Origin: Viridibacterium silvisoli
GTDB taxonomy: Bacteria; Pseudomonadota; Gammaproteobacteria; Burkholderiales; Rhodocyclaceae
Reading direction: 5' to 3'
Assembly: GCF_036017035.1 (NCBI RefSeq)
Contig: NZ_JAYXHS010000001.1
Coordinates: forward strand, 124,001 to 188,000
Length of the DNA stretch: 64,000 bases
In this document: positions 16,740 to 24,380 of the stretch, in pieces
Layout: the number at the start of each line of letters is the position of its first letter
Numbering within the stretch: position 1 is the stretch's first letter
Position numbers and translations under genes: made by a program
Notes under the pieces: model-generated
Databases searched by the model: none
Told to the model about the DNA's origin: nothing
What the model saw: the letters and a program-made list of their open reading frames with translations, nothing else

Positions 16740-17873
16740 ATGCAAGGAAGAATCAAACACCTGCTGTGGGTGGGCTTGGCGTGCATGCTTGTCGCATGTG
16801 GCGGTGGCGGCGGAGGCGGCAGCTCCAGTACGCCCGCTCCAAACGGAACATTTGACCTTTCAACCACTTCGCTGAGCTTCACGGCCGCGACGCCGATCAG
16901 CACGGTTGCGTCACAAACCATCACCCTGAGCAACCTGGGGCCGGACGCGGCAGCGATTCGTGTTTCATCAACTTCGGGCGGCGCAATTGCATCATGGTTG
17001 AGCGTCACGATCAGCGGTTCGACCGGCACCGTGACGGCCAACCCTTCCAGCCTGAGCGTGGGCACGTACAACACGGTCGTACGCGTGGCGAGCTTCAGCT
17101 CAAGTGGCGCGCAACTGTTCTCCAGAGACGTGAACGTGCAACTCGTCGTCACCTCCAACCTCTGGAGCATCTACGACGCAAGCGCACTGCCTAATGCAAC
17201 GGGCGCACTCACTCAGGCCAACGGCTCGCTGACGCAATTTGACCTGAACACTGGAGGCAACAGCGCCTATTCGAGCGTAGCCGCAGGCATCCTCAGCCTG
17301 GATACCACCGCAGCAGCTGGCGACCAGCATTTCTTCGTCACGCCGTTCGCGGCGACGAACACTGCAGCAACGTATCCCAAGAAGCTCACCATCCTGGCGC
17401 GCCTCAAGGGTGATGCCGCCTCAGACCGCTTCCTGGACATCAATAGCTCCTTCGGCGACACCGGTGCCACCGCCTACAAGGCTCAAATCACGTTCGGCTC
17501 TAGCTTTACAGGGTCCTCGCTAACGAATACCAAACTGTCGCTCAACAACGTCAACGGAGGGGGGGCCGTGTACTCGAGCAATTTCGATGCGACGAACTAC
17601 CACGTCTTCCATATCGCGATCACGATGAACACGCCTTCCTCGGGCACGGTTCTCGTATATCTCGACGGCAATGCCACGCCGATCCTCAACCAGACCGTCA
17701 GCTCGTTTCCAGCGGCAGCGGTCGGTGAGAACAATCTACGCCTTGGCGACACCGACAGCACCTACACGCGCAAGGGTTCGCTCGACTGGCTGGTGTGGAC
17801 CAACTCGGATGCTTACACGCCTGCGCAGCTGAGCGGCAAGCTGCCTGCAGGTTTCACAAGCACGGGTTACTAA
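16740..17873 (+). CDS. Lipoprotein with Ig-like and laminin-G-like domains (paralogue 1)
   Basis: The 377-residue protein has a lipobox LVAC (Cys20) followed by a GGGGGGGSSS linker, typical of exported anchored proteins. Next comes a beta-rich domain of BACON/Ig type (FDLSTTSLSFTAATPISTV to VNVQLVV, about residues 38-140), then a concanavalin/laminin-G-like domain with VLVYLDGNATPILNQTV and LDWLVWTNS near the end. Such domains often bind carbohydrate or surface polymers; no catalytic motif was seen. It is about as long as its downstream paralogue, with which it shares the signal, linker and domain order. A terminator follows directly. Confidence 0.75.
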   Translation: MQGRIKHLLWVGLACMLVACGGGGGGGSSSTPAPNGTFDLSTTSLSFTAATPISTVASQTITLSNLGPDAAAIRVSSTSGGAIASWLSVTISGSTGTVTANPSSLSVGTYNTVVRVASFSSSGAQLFSRDVNVQLVVTSNLWSIYDASALPNATGALTQANGSLTQFDLNTGGNSAYSSVAAGILSLDTTAAAGDQHFFVTPFAATNTAATYPKKLTILARLKGDAASDRFLDINSSFGDTGATAYKAQITFGSSFTGSSLTNTKLSLNNVNGGGAVYSSNFDATNYHVFHIAITMNTPSSGTVLVYLDGNATPILNQTVSSFPAAAVGENNLRLGDTDSTYTRKGSLDWLVWTNSDAYTPAQLSGKLPAGFTSTGY

Positions 17874-17891
17874 TCAGTTCCCTGCACAGAA

Positions 17892-17921
17892 AAAAAAGCG
17901 CGGCCGCGGCCGCGCTTTTTT
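17892..17921 (+). terminator. Intrinsic terminator after lipoprotein 1
   Basis: GCGCGGCC (17898-17905) and GGCCGCGC (17908-17915) form an 8-bp GC stem flanked by A-run and T-run. It lies 19 bases after the stop of the first lipoprotein gene. Confidence 0.88.
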
Positions 17922-17937
17922 GTGGGCCAAGAACGGT

Positions 17938-18027
17938 TTCACCTTCTTCACCTGGTAGCGCATCGCCTTCGTCGTTCTGGTCTTCGCTACATGGCAAATG
18001 AATTGGATGCAGCGGCCCGACCATTGA
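17938..18027 (+). pseudogene. Duplicated 3' end of uppP (remnant, 30 codons)
   Basis: Read in frame this gives FTFFTW-stop-RIAFVVLVFATWQ, against FTIFAWYRIAFGVLILVTWQ at the end of uppP, and continues to an identical final DH-stop. The Tyr codon TAT has become TAG. The homology continues through the following GTTGCA...TGCAAC hairpin and the leader of the lipoprotein gene, so the remnant marks the left end of a tandemly duplicated segment of about 1.4 kb. Confidence 0.85.
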
Positions 18028-18081
18028 GTTGCAGACATGCAACACCTCACATTCGCGATGTGAGTTGCTGGGCTAGACTCG

Positions 18082-18116
18082 CCCCGCTTTAAACATCTTT
18101 ACAACTACAAGCGGGG
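18082..18116 (+). promoter_or_regulatory. Hairpin covering the ribosome site of lipoprotein gene 2
   Basis: CCCCGCTT at 18082-18089 pairs perfectly with AAGCGGGG at 18109-18116, four bases before the ATG at 18121. The GCGGGG arm is the likely ribosome binding site, so pairing would block initiation. Sequence differs from the equivalent stem at 16698 while pairing is retained. Confidence 0.5.
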
Positions 18117-18120
18117 AAAT

Positions 18121-19311
18121 ATGTTCAGACAAATGAGACACCTTGCGTGGGCCGTCTTGGCCTGCGCGCTCGTAGCCTGCGGCGGTGGCGGAGGTGGCGG
18201 TAGCAGCACCAGTACGCCTGCCCAGAACGGAAATTTCGATCTGTCGACCTACGCGCTGACATTCTCGGCGGCGACGCCATTGAGCACTGTCCCCGCACAA
18301 ACCGTAACTGCAAGTAACCTCGGGCCAGACGTTGCAGCGATCCGCGTCTCCAACACTTCGGGCGGAGCCATTGCGTCATGGCTGAGCATCTCCATCAGTG
18401 GCTCAAGTGCGATCATCACGGCATATCCTTCCACCTTTAATGGCGCCGCCACATATGACACCGTCGTTCGTGTCGCCAGCCTGAACTCGAGCGGTCAACA
18501 GCTTAGCTACAAGGACGTAACTGTGCAGCTGACTATCGCTGGTGTCGCGTGGGGTAGCTACAAGGCGGATGCAATGCCCAATACCTCCGGCGCCGTCACG
18601 CTGGCATCAGGCCAATCCAGCCAATTCCTGCTTTGCAATAGCAGCGCATCCAGTTCGAGTTCCAGCAGTTCGTCCAGTTCATCCAGCTCGGCTGGCTCGT
18701 GTGTGCTCACGAACAACTCCGTCTCGTCTGGTGTCCTTACAATCGACTCGACCGCCGCGGTCGGCGATAGCAACAGTTACTACCTGCGCAATGTGCTGCC
18801 GGATGGCTACCCGAAATCGATCACGACCGTGTTCCGCACGCGCTCCCTCTCGACCTACAACGGCCTGAGCGTCATGCTGAATATGGGTGAGTCCAACGGT
18901 GGAGCAAACGGCGGTCGCATGCAAATCTATGTGCAGGATGCGACCTACGCCAATAACGGGCTTGTGCTCTGGAATTTCGACTTCACTCCACAGGCCGTGT
19001 CGTTTCCTGGCGTAGCCAACCCGACAACCTCTTGGCACACCTACCAGATGACGGTGACCATGACAAACGCCACTACGGGGAACGTGAAAGTCTATGTGGA
19101 TGGGGCCTCCACGCCGGCCGTCAACCGGTCATTCACCAGTCTGGAACAAGCTACCGCAGGCGTTGCCCAGAACTCGATCGCCTTTGGCGAAATCAACACT
19201 GGCTCGTTTGGAAGGTTCGATCTCGACTGGATCGTCTGGACCAATGGCGCCTACACGGCTACGCAGCTGAAGACCAAGCTGCCGAGTGGCCTGACGAGCG
19301 AAGGTTACTGA
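18121..19311 (+). CDS. Lipoprotein with Ig-like and laminin-G-like domains (paralogue 2, poly-Ser loop)
   Basis: The 396-residue paralogue keeps the lipobox LVAC (Cys20), poly-Gly linker, BACON/Ig-like domain (about residues 38-140) and C-terminal laminin-G-like domain ending LDWIVWTNG. It differs by an insertion between the domains: 14 consecutive serines (residues 177-190) bracketed by Cys172 and Cys194, which could form a disulfide-closed loop. The serine codons are mixed (TCC, AGT, TCG, AGC, TCA), so this is not a simple recent slippage tract. The likely site is an outer surface or the periplasm. Its own terminator follows. Confidence 0.75.
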   Translation: MFRQMRHLAWAVLACALVACGGGGGGGSSTSTPAQNGNFDLSTYALTFSAATPLSTVPAQTVTASNLGPDVAAIRVSNTSGGAIASWLSISISGSSAIITAYPSTFNGAATYDTVVRVASLNSSGQQLSYKDVTVQLTIAGVAWGSYKADAMPNTSGAVTLASGQSSQFLLCNSSASSSSSSSSSSSSSSAGSCVLTNNSVSSGVLTIDSTAAVGDSNSYYLRNVLPDGYPKSITTVFRTRSLSTYNGLSVMLNMGESNGGANGGRMQIYVQDATYANNGLVLWNFDFTPQAVSFPGVANPTTSWHTYQMTVTMTNATTGNVKVYVDGASTPAVNRSFTSLEQATAGVAQNSIAFGEINTGSFGRFDLDWIVWTNGAYTATQLKTKLPSGLTSEGY

Positions 19312-19331
19312 TTCGTCCCAGCCTCCATAAG

Positions 19332-19359
19332 AAAGCGCGGCCACTGCCGCGCTTTTTTT
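19332..19359 (+). terminator. Intrinsic terminator after lipoprotein 2
   Basis: AAAGCGCGG (19332-19340) pairs with CCGCGCTTT (19347-19355) around a 6-base loop and is followed by more T residues. It is related in sequence to the terminator of paralogue 1, consistent with duplication. Confidence 0.88.
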
Positions 19360-19418
19360 GTCTACTGAGAGCGCTGGTCGCAACGCAGCCTACGGCTGTT
19401 TGGCACTATCCTGCGGGA

Positions 19419-19991
19419 ATGCTCATCTATCTCCATGGCTTCCGTTCCGGCCCGCAATCGGAAAAGGTCCACGTGCTCGCGGAGCATCTCGCGCAGCGTG
19501 GGCTGGCGCACGAGATGTGGTGCGAACAGCTCTCGCCCGTCCCGTTCGAGGCCATCGCCCGCATCGAGGCGCAGATCGCGCGCTGTGCTACCCCACCGAC
19601 GCTGGTTGGCAGTTCGCTGGGGGGGTTCTACGCCACCCTCCTCGCTGAGAAACACGGACTGCGTGCGGCTCTGATCAACCCCTTCGTGCCACACGCAGAC
19701 TTCGACGCGGGCCTGTTTCTCGGCGAGCACGAAATGATCTACAGCGGCACGCGCTTCACTTTCACCGAAGCGCACATTGCACAGATCGCGGCGCTGGATT
19801 GCCCGCTTCTGCGCAATCCACAGAATCTCTGGTTGCTCGCGGAGACGGCAGACGAAGTACTCGACTATCGCCATGCCGTCGCGCGCTACGCAGGCGCTCG
19901 CCAAACCATACTCGAGGGCGGCGATCACAGTTTCACGCGCTGGCCGGATTACCTCGATGACGTCTTGCGGTTTGCCGGCCTCCTGAGCTGA
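19419..19991 (+). CDS. YqiA-type alpha/beta-hydrolase esterase
   Basis: The 190-residue protein begins MLIYLHGFRSGPQS, has the nucleophile elbow GSSLGGFYA, an acidic residue in LLAETADEVLDY and a terminal GGDHSFTRW with the catalytic histidine. This is the UPF0227/YqiA pattern of small cytosolic esterases acting on short acyl esters. No signal peptide is present. It is converging with the lipoprotein gene at 20005, only 13 bases apart, and no strong hairpin separates them. Confidence 0.85.
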   Translation: MLIYLHGFRSGPQSEKVHVLAEHLAQRGLAHEMWCEQLSPVPFEAIARIEAQIARCATPPTLVGSSLGGFYATLLAEKHGLRAALINPFVPHADFDAGLFLGEHEMIYSGTRFTFTEAHIAQIAALDCPLLRNPQNLWLLAETADEVLDYRHAVARYAGARQTILEGGDHSFTRWPDYLDDVLRFAGLLS

Positions 19992-20004
19992 TCCCGGCCC
20001 CGAC

Positions 20005-20370
20005 TCAGTCCACCGCTCGCGGCTGCAGCCCCGCATTGCAATCCGCGGTGTCGACATAGACGCGATCGCCGCGACTCCATTGCGCGCCCTCCTCGACCGG
20101 CACGGTAATCGTCGACTTGCGATGGCTGCCGAAGAACTCGACGGTCGCGAAACGACTCGCAGCTTGCTGCGCGGCAGACATGTCCTTGCGGCAATCGCGC
20201 CAGCCCGCCTGCTTGATTCCTGCAGCCGGCGCCAGCTCCTGGACCGTGCCGGGGCGCCAGCCTTCATCACGTGCGTACCTGCCTTCGTACACGGTGCTGC
20301 AGGCCACGCAGCCCGCGGCGAAAACCACCAGCGCGGAAATACGCACAGGAAAGCTGATTGCGTTTCTCAT
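20005..20370 (-). CDS. Small exported or lipoprotein-like protein at the end of the metal-uptake operon
   Basis: The 121-residue product starts MRNAISFPVRISALVVFAAG and has a possible lipobox in GCVACS. The rest (VYEGRYARDEGWRPGTVQEL, VPVEEGAQWSRGDRVYVDTA) looks like a small beta-barrel or OB-like domain with four cysteines in all. The ATG overlaps the permease stop by 4 bases and CAGGAG lies 6 bases before it, so it is translated with the transporter genes. I do not recognise a family; a periplasmic accessory to metal uptake is an inference from position only. Confidence 0.65.
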   Translation of the reverse strand: MRNAISFPVRISALVVFAAGCVACSTVYEGRYARDEGWRPGTVQELAPAAGIKQAGWRDCRKDMSAAQQAASRFATVEFFGSHRKSTITVPVEEGAQWSRGDRVYVDTADCNAGLQPRAVD

Positions 20371-21152
20371 GACAAGCTCCTGCCGCTGCGGCCATAGACC
20401 GCGCTCGTGATGACGCCCGCCAGGGCCATGACCAGCACGATGACAGCGCCGGAGGGCCAGTCCGCCAGTGCCGACAGCGCCAGTCCTAAGGCATACGCAA
20501 TCGCCCCCAGCGCATAGGCTACCCACAGACGCCCCCGGCTGACGGCACGCGTCGCCAATGCGGGCACGATGAGGCTGGAGAACACCAGATACACGCCGAC
20601 CAGTTGCACCGAGGCGGTAACGGCAAGCGCGAACAGCAGGTAGAAAGCCAGGCGACCGACGCGTCGGCCAATGCTGAACCACGCCGCCAGCACGACGGCC
20701 GTAAGCGCCGCTACCGACCACAGCTGGGTGCTGCTGACCCACAGGATCTGGCCGACCAGCAGATCCTTGAGGTGCTCGCCGCCATGTGGATTACCGGCCA
20801 GCAGCAAGATCCCGATGCAGGATGCGACGACGAAAAGCACGCCAATCAGCGCCTCCTGGATCTCCGGCCAGCGCCGCTCTGTCCAGTTGAGCAGGAAGGC
20901 GCCAAGCAGCGCGGCGCCGACTGCGGCGACCTGCACGGCCCAGGCATGCTCGCTGCTCTCCCACCCCATGACATCGGCCGCGACGACACCGATGCCGGCG
21001 ATCTGCGCGATGGCCAGGTCGATGAAGACGATGCCGCGGTCGAGCACCTGCATGCCAAGCGGCACGTGCGTCGCGAGCACCAGCAGGCCGGCGATGAAGG
21101 CCGGCCCGAGGATGCTGATGTCCAGCCCCGAAAAACTCAGCGCAGGGCTCAT
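20367..21152 (-). CDS. Metal ABC transporter permease, ZnuB/MntB type (ABC-3 family)
   Basis: The 261-residue hydrophobic protein has about eight membrane segments and the ABC-3 family features LGMQVLDRGIVFIDLAIAQI near the N-terminus and VGVYLVFSSLIVPALATRAV in the middle. It would form the inner-membrane channel for zinc or manganese. The ATG overlaps the stop of the binding-protein gene (ATGA) and its own stop overlaps the next gene likewise. No ATPase gene is present in the operon or elsewhere in the window apart from modC, so the energy-coupling subunit must come from another locus. Confidence 0.88.
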   Translation of the reverse strand: MSPALSFSGLDISILGPAFIAGLLVLATHVPLGMQVLDRGIVFIDLAIAQIAGIGVVAADVMGWESSEHAWAVQVAAVGAALLGAFLLNWTERRWPEIQEALIGVLFVVASCIGILLLAGNPHGGEHLKDLLVGQILWVSSTQLWSVAALTAVVLAAWFSIGRRVGRLAFYLLFALAVTASVQLVGVYLVFSSLIVPALATRAVSRGRLWVAYALGAIAYALGLALSALADWPSGAVIVLVMALAGVITSAVYGRSGRSLS

Positions 21153-22075
21153 GGCGTGGCCCCACCCTTCACGCCCTTGAGCAGTTGCGCGATCGTGTCG
21201 TCGAAGAGACCGAACAGATCCTTCGCGCGATCGCTGCCACCCACGGTGAAAGGCAGCACGACGGCCGGGATCTTCGCGCGCTCGGCCAACCAGTCGGCAC
21301 CACGCGCGTCGTTGTATGCCGAACGGATGATCAGCTTCGCGGGCTGGCGTTGCTGCTGCGCCAGCACCTCGGCCAGATGACTGCTGGTCGGCTCGACGCC
21401 CGGCTTGGGCTCCAGCGTGGCGAGTTCGATGAGCCCCAGCCAGTTCTCCAGGTACGGGTAGGCCTTGTGCTGCACGATCACCGGCATGCCGCGCACTGGC
21501 GCTGCGTCTTTCTCCCAACGCTGCATGGCTGCCTTCCAGCGCACCGCGAAATCCGCGTAGCGAGCCTGGTAGAACGCCGCGTTGCCAGCATCAAGTTGCG
21601 TCAGGCGCTTGCTCAACGCATCCGCCACCAAGGCAATATTGCGCGGATCTGTCTGGATGTGCGGATTGCCAGAGGCATGCACGTCGCCATCCGCGCGATC
21701 GAGACGTGTCGGCACCTCGAGCTTGCTGACGAAATCCGCGGCCTCGAAATACCCCGGTTTTCCGGGCTGCACATTCGGGTTGCCCGACTGGCGCAGCATC
21801 ACGGGCAACCAGCCCACCTCAAGCTCCGCACCCGTGCACACCAGCAGGTCGGCATTGCGCACGGCGGCAATGAGGCTGGGGCGCGCCTGGATGCGATGCG
21901 GATCCTGCAATGCGGTCGTCGCGGTGTAGACCGCCACCTTGTCGGCGGCGAGCTCCTGCAACAAGGCGCCCCACTCCGGTTCGCACGCCATGGCGCGCAG
22001 AGCGGCCTGGCTCGTCACGGGTGCAACAAAAGCCAGCACGAGCATCATCGATAGAAATGCATTTTTCATTTTCAA
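21149..22075 (-). CDS. Periplasmic metal-binding protein, ZnuA/TroA family
   Basis: The 308-residue protein has a signal peptide (MLVLAFVAPVTSQAALRAMA) and the cluster A-I fold. Likely metal ligands sit in LQDPHRIQARPS, SGNPHIQTDPRN and VQHKAYPYLENW; the long His-rich loop of many ZnuA proteins is short here. LIIRSAYNDARGADWLAERA fits the C-lobe. It captures zinc or manganese in the periplasm for the adjacent permease, whose start overlaps its stop. GGAGAG lies 6-7 bases before the ATG at 22075. Zinc is favoured by the neighbours, but metal preference cannot be read from sequence. Confidence 0.85.
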   Translation of the reverse strand: MKMKNAFLSMMLVLAFVAPVTSQAALRAMACEPEWGALLQELAADKVAVYTATTALQDPHRIQARPSLIAAVRNADLLVCTGAELEVGWLPVMLRQSGNPNVQPGKPGYFEAADFVSKLEVPTRLDRADGDVHASGNPHIQTDPRNIALVADALSKRLTQLDAGNAAFYQARYADFAVRWKAAMQRWEKDAAPVRGMPVIVQHKAYPYLENWLGLIELATLEPKPGVEPTSSHLAEVLAQQQRQPAKLIIRSAYNDARGADWLAERAKIPAVVLPFTVGGSDRAKDLFGLFDDTIAQLLKGVKGGATP

Positions 22076-22206
22076 CTCTCCTTGTTAAACGCTTGTAAAA
22101 ATGGAGCGAACGCACAGCGGGCAAGGCCGCTCGCGCAGAGCAGTGCTCAGGCACGGCGAGCAAGCCAACGCCGGCCGCTGCGCGTGCAGCCCGTTTTGCC
22201 AGGCGT

Positions 22207-23607
22207 TTAGTAGCTGTGCGCGCCGTGGGCGCCTAAACTCATCTGGTACTGCAGGAACAACTGGTTGTCGGGTGCAGCGACGCCGTCGACCTGTCGCGAC
22301 TTGTCGCGGGCCAGCTGCAGGCGTACGCGGCTGAATTCACTCGGGCTCCAGTCGAACATCAGGCTGGTCTTGGTCGGCTTGTACGCAACGTCAGCAAGAT
22401 TGGCGGCGTTGCTGGCGTAATCCACCGTGCCGCTGCTGAGCTGGTCATAGCGCAAACCAACACGCCAGGCCGGCATGAACTGGAATACGCCCTGCATGTA
22501 CCAGCCGGACTGGTTGGAGCTGTAACGGTCCGACTGGGCGGCAGCAGCCGTGTCATAAACCAGATCGCCCGCCTCCTTGCGGCGGAAGTACTCGCCCTGC
22601 AGCTTGAAGTTCTGCCGATCTGCATTGCCGTTCGGCGACCACTTCCAGACGAAGTCAGCACCCATCAGGCGCGAGCTGCCGGAGAAGGCGTTGGTGACGC
22701 TGTTGCCGAACACGTCCGTCTCTTCGTAGGTGCGATCTCTTGGCGAGGCCGACAGATACGACACGCCCGCACGCCAGCTATGGCTCACGCCGATGTCACC
22801 GCCGACATGTGCGAAGACCGCCTGGGCTCCCGAACCATTGCGACTGACTTCGGAACCGGGGAAGTTCGAGCCGCGCCCGGCCTCTGCACCGACCTCGAAG
22901 TAGGTGTCGGAGGGCGCCAGCCATTTCATCTGCACACCGTCCTGACCGAATTGCGTGCCGAGGAAAGCCTGGTACACAAGCGGGTTGTCGACGAAGTCCC
23001 ACACATGGGCGTGTTGCTCGTTGAGGTAGCCGATGCCGGAGAAGAAGCGCCCGGCCTTGAGCTTCAAACCCGCAGGCAGCGCAGTCGTCTGAACGAAAGC
23101 CTCTTCAACGGAGATCTCGTTGTCTGGCGATACTGCAAAGTTGGCCTGACCGTAGAAGAGATGATCGACGCTGGCCGAGAAGCCAAGCTCCGATTCGGCC
23201 AGGCTGAACCCGCGCGGGCCCGGACCAATCTCACCGCCAGGAATGAAGCCCGAGATGCGGTAATCCTCCGGCTTGCGGGAGAAGTTGGCATAGGTGCCCG
23301 ACAGGATCAGCGAGACGTTCGGATTGAAGCCACTGCCTTGCGCTGCTGGAGCTTGCGGCGCACCGCCCTCTGCCCCCGCAACAGGGGCTGGCGCTGCGGC
23401 TGGTGCAGCGGCGGTCGATGCCGCTTTCTCCGTCTCGGCCTTCTTGAGGCGCGCCTCGAGCTCGCTGATGCGTGACTCGTAGCTCTGGCGCAAGGCGCTG
23501 ATCTCGCCGCGGATGAGCTCGAGATCGGCGTTGTCTGCGGCAAAGGAAAGAGACGGCGTAAATGCCGCGGCGGCCATCGCCACGGTAAGGATGTTGTATC
23601 TGGACAT
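22207..23607 (-). CDS. Outer-membrane barrel protein with N-terminal coiled coil
   Basis: The 466-residue protein has a signal peptide ending SLSFAADN, a short coiled coil (LELIRGEISALRQSYESRIS), an Ala/Pro linker, then alternating strands typical of a beta barrel (VSLILSGTYANFSRKPEDY, NFKLQGEYFRRKEAG, WRVGLRYDQLSSGTVDY). The C-terminus is unusual in ending HGAHSY rather than on a clear aromatic strand. Placed between a DUF2946-like gene and the ABC genes it probably admits metal or a metal complex across the outer membrane. Porin-like barrels of this kind occur in zinc-regulated operons. Confidence 0.75.
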   Translation of the reverse strand: MSRYNILTVAMAAAAFTPSLSFAADNADLELIRGEISALRQSYESRISELEARLKKAETEKAASTAAAPAAAPAPVAGAEGGAPQAPAAQGSGFNPNVSLILSGTYANFSRKPEDYRISGFIPGGEIGPGPRGFSLAESELGFSASVDHLFYGQANFAVSPDNEISVEEAFVQTTALPAGLKLKAGRFFSGIGYLNEQHAHVWDFVDNPLVYQAFLGTQFGQDGVQMKWLAPSDTYFEVGAEAGRGSNFPGSEVSRNGSGAQAVFAHVGGDIGVSHSWRAGVSYLSASPRDRTYEETDVFGNSVTNAFSGSSRLMGADFVWKWSPNGNADRQNFKLQGEYFRRKEAGDLVYDTAAAAQSDRYSSNQSGWYMQGVFQFMPAWRVGLRYDQLSSGTVDYASNAANLADVAYKPTKTSLMFDWSPSEFSRVRLQLARDKSRQVDGVAAPDNQLFLQYQMSLGAHGAHSY

Positions 23608-23810
23608 GCGAGAACCTCGTCGTGAATGACGTCAATGGAAAGCCGGTACGCGTCGCATGGAATGCGGCGTACGCAGTCGTACAGGAGCAGGAAATGGCGA
23701 CGGTGCCGGCCGGATCAGCCGGTCAAACCGCGCGCCAGAGGGCGAACAAAGACGGCAGCAGGCGGCGTGCTGCCATGGCGGCGCGCGCTAGCTGATACAG
23801 ACGATGTCGC

Positions 23811-24146
23811 TCAGGCAGGGAGGTAGGGAGGCGCGCGCGACTGGTATGCCGTCGTCGTGCGCGATGCCAGGCATGCAGGAGGAAGTGATGCGCGAACAAC
23901 ATGTGCAAACGCAAACAATGACAGGCCATGCTGGCTTGCCGGCATGGCGCCGCCTGCCGCCGCAAACGACAGGCACTGCTCGCAATTCTCATGGCCGCTC
24001 GGGCTCTGCCTGTCCGGTGACTTCTGTCCGACACTGGCAACTTCCTGCGTTGCGTGCGACAGCGCGTGCAGCGTCGCACCCTGTTGTGCAAACAGCACGA
24101 ACAGAGCGAGGACAAACGCAACGAGGCGATTACTGGACGGGCGCAT
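23811..24146 (-). CDS. DUF2946-like small exported protein, first gene of the metal operon
   Basis: The 111-residue product from the ATG at 24146 has a signal-like segment (LVAFVLALFVLFAQQGATLH), then LHALSHATQ and HENCEQCLSFAAAG. The histidines and the CEQC pair resemble the DUF2946 group of small exported metal-linked proteins often found with copper or zinc transport genes. The C-terminal part is rich in Ala and Arg and poorly conserved. It would be the first gene behind the palindromic operator at 24246. Gaps of roughly 200 and 130 bases follow it and the next gene; they show no strong terminator. Confidence 0.6.
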   Translation of the reverse strand: MRPSSNRLVAFVLALFVLFAQQGATLHALSHATQEVASVGQKSPDRQSPSGHENCEQCLSFAAAGGAMPASQHGLSLFAFAHVVRASLPPACLASRTTTAYQSRAPPYLPA

Positions 24147-24220
24147 GGAATGCTGCTTCAGAGCTACTCGCCGATCAGGCGGCCAGGACGGACGCCGGAT
24201 TCTGGACGCGAAGTGTTGCG

Positions 24221-24260
24221 ATGATATTGTGGACCGCCCCTCACATGCAACATTGTTGCA
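24221..24260 (-). promoter_or_regulatory. Promoter with palindromic operator for the metal-uptake operon
   Basis: On the minus strand TTGCAT (plus 24245-24250) and TATCAT (plus 24221-24226) are 18 bases apart and make a good sigma-70 promoter. A perfect dyad, TGCAACA-T-TGTTGCA, at 24246-24260 overlaps the -35 box, where a repressor of the Fur/Zur type would block RNA polymerase. The dyad is not the classical Zur box, so the regulator's identity is inferred from the genes it controls. Confidence 0.5.
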
Positions 24261-24380
24261 ATTGACCAGGCAAGCGGACGTCCGGTTGCGCACGCCTTTA
24301 CGCCCCGTGCCCGCAAGGACAGCAGCACCTGCTGCGCACGTGATCTACATTGCTTTGATACGCATAGACAGGGGGCAGAC

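Noticed and set aside
17876..18120. A small gene considered in the gap between the two lipoproteins
   Set aside because: The sequence is a terminator, the uppP remnant with an internal TAG and a leader; no intact frame with a ribosome site remains.
18700..18720. Poly-serine DNA considered as a phase-variation microsatellite
   Set aside because: The 14 serine codons are mixed, so there is no simple repeat long enough for efficient slippage.
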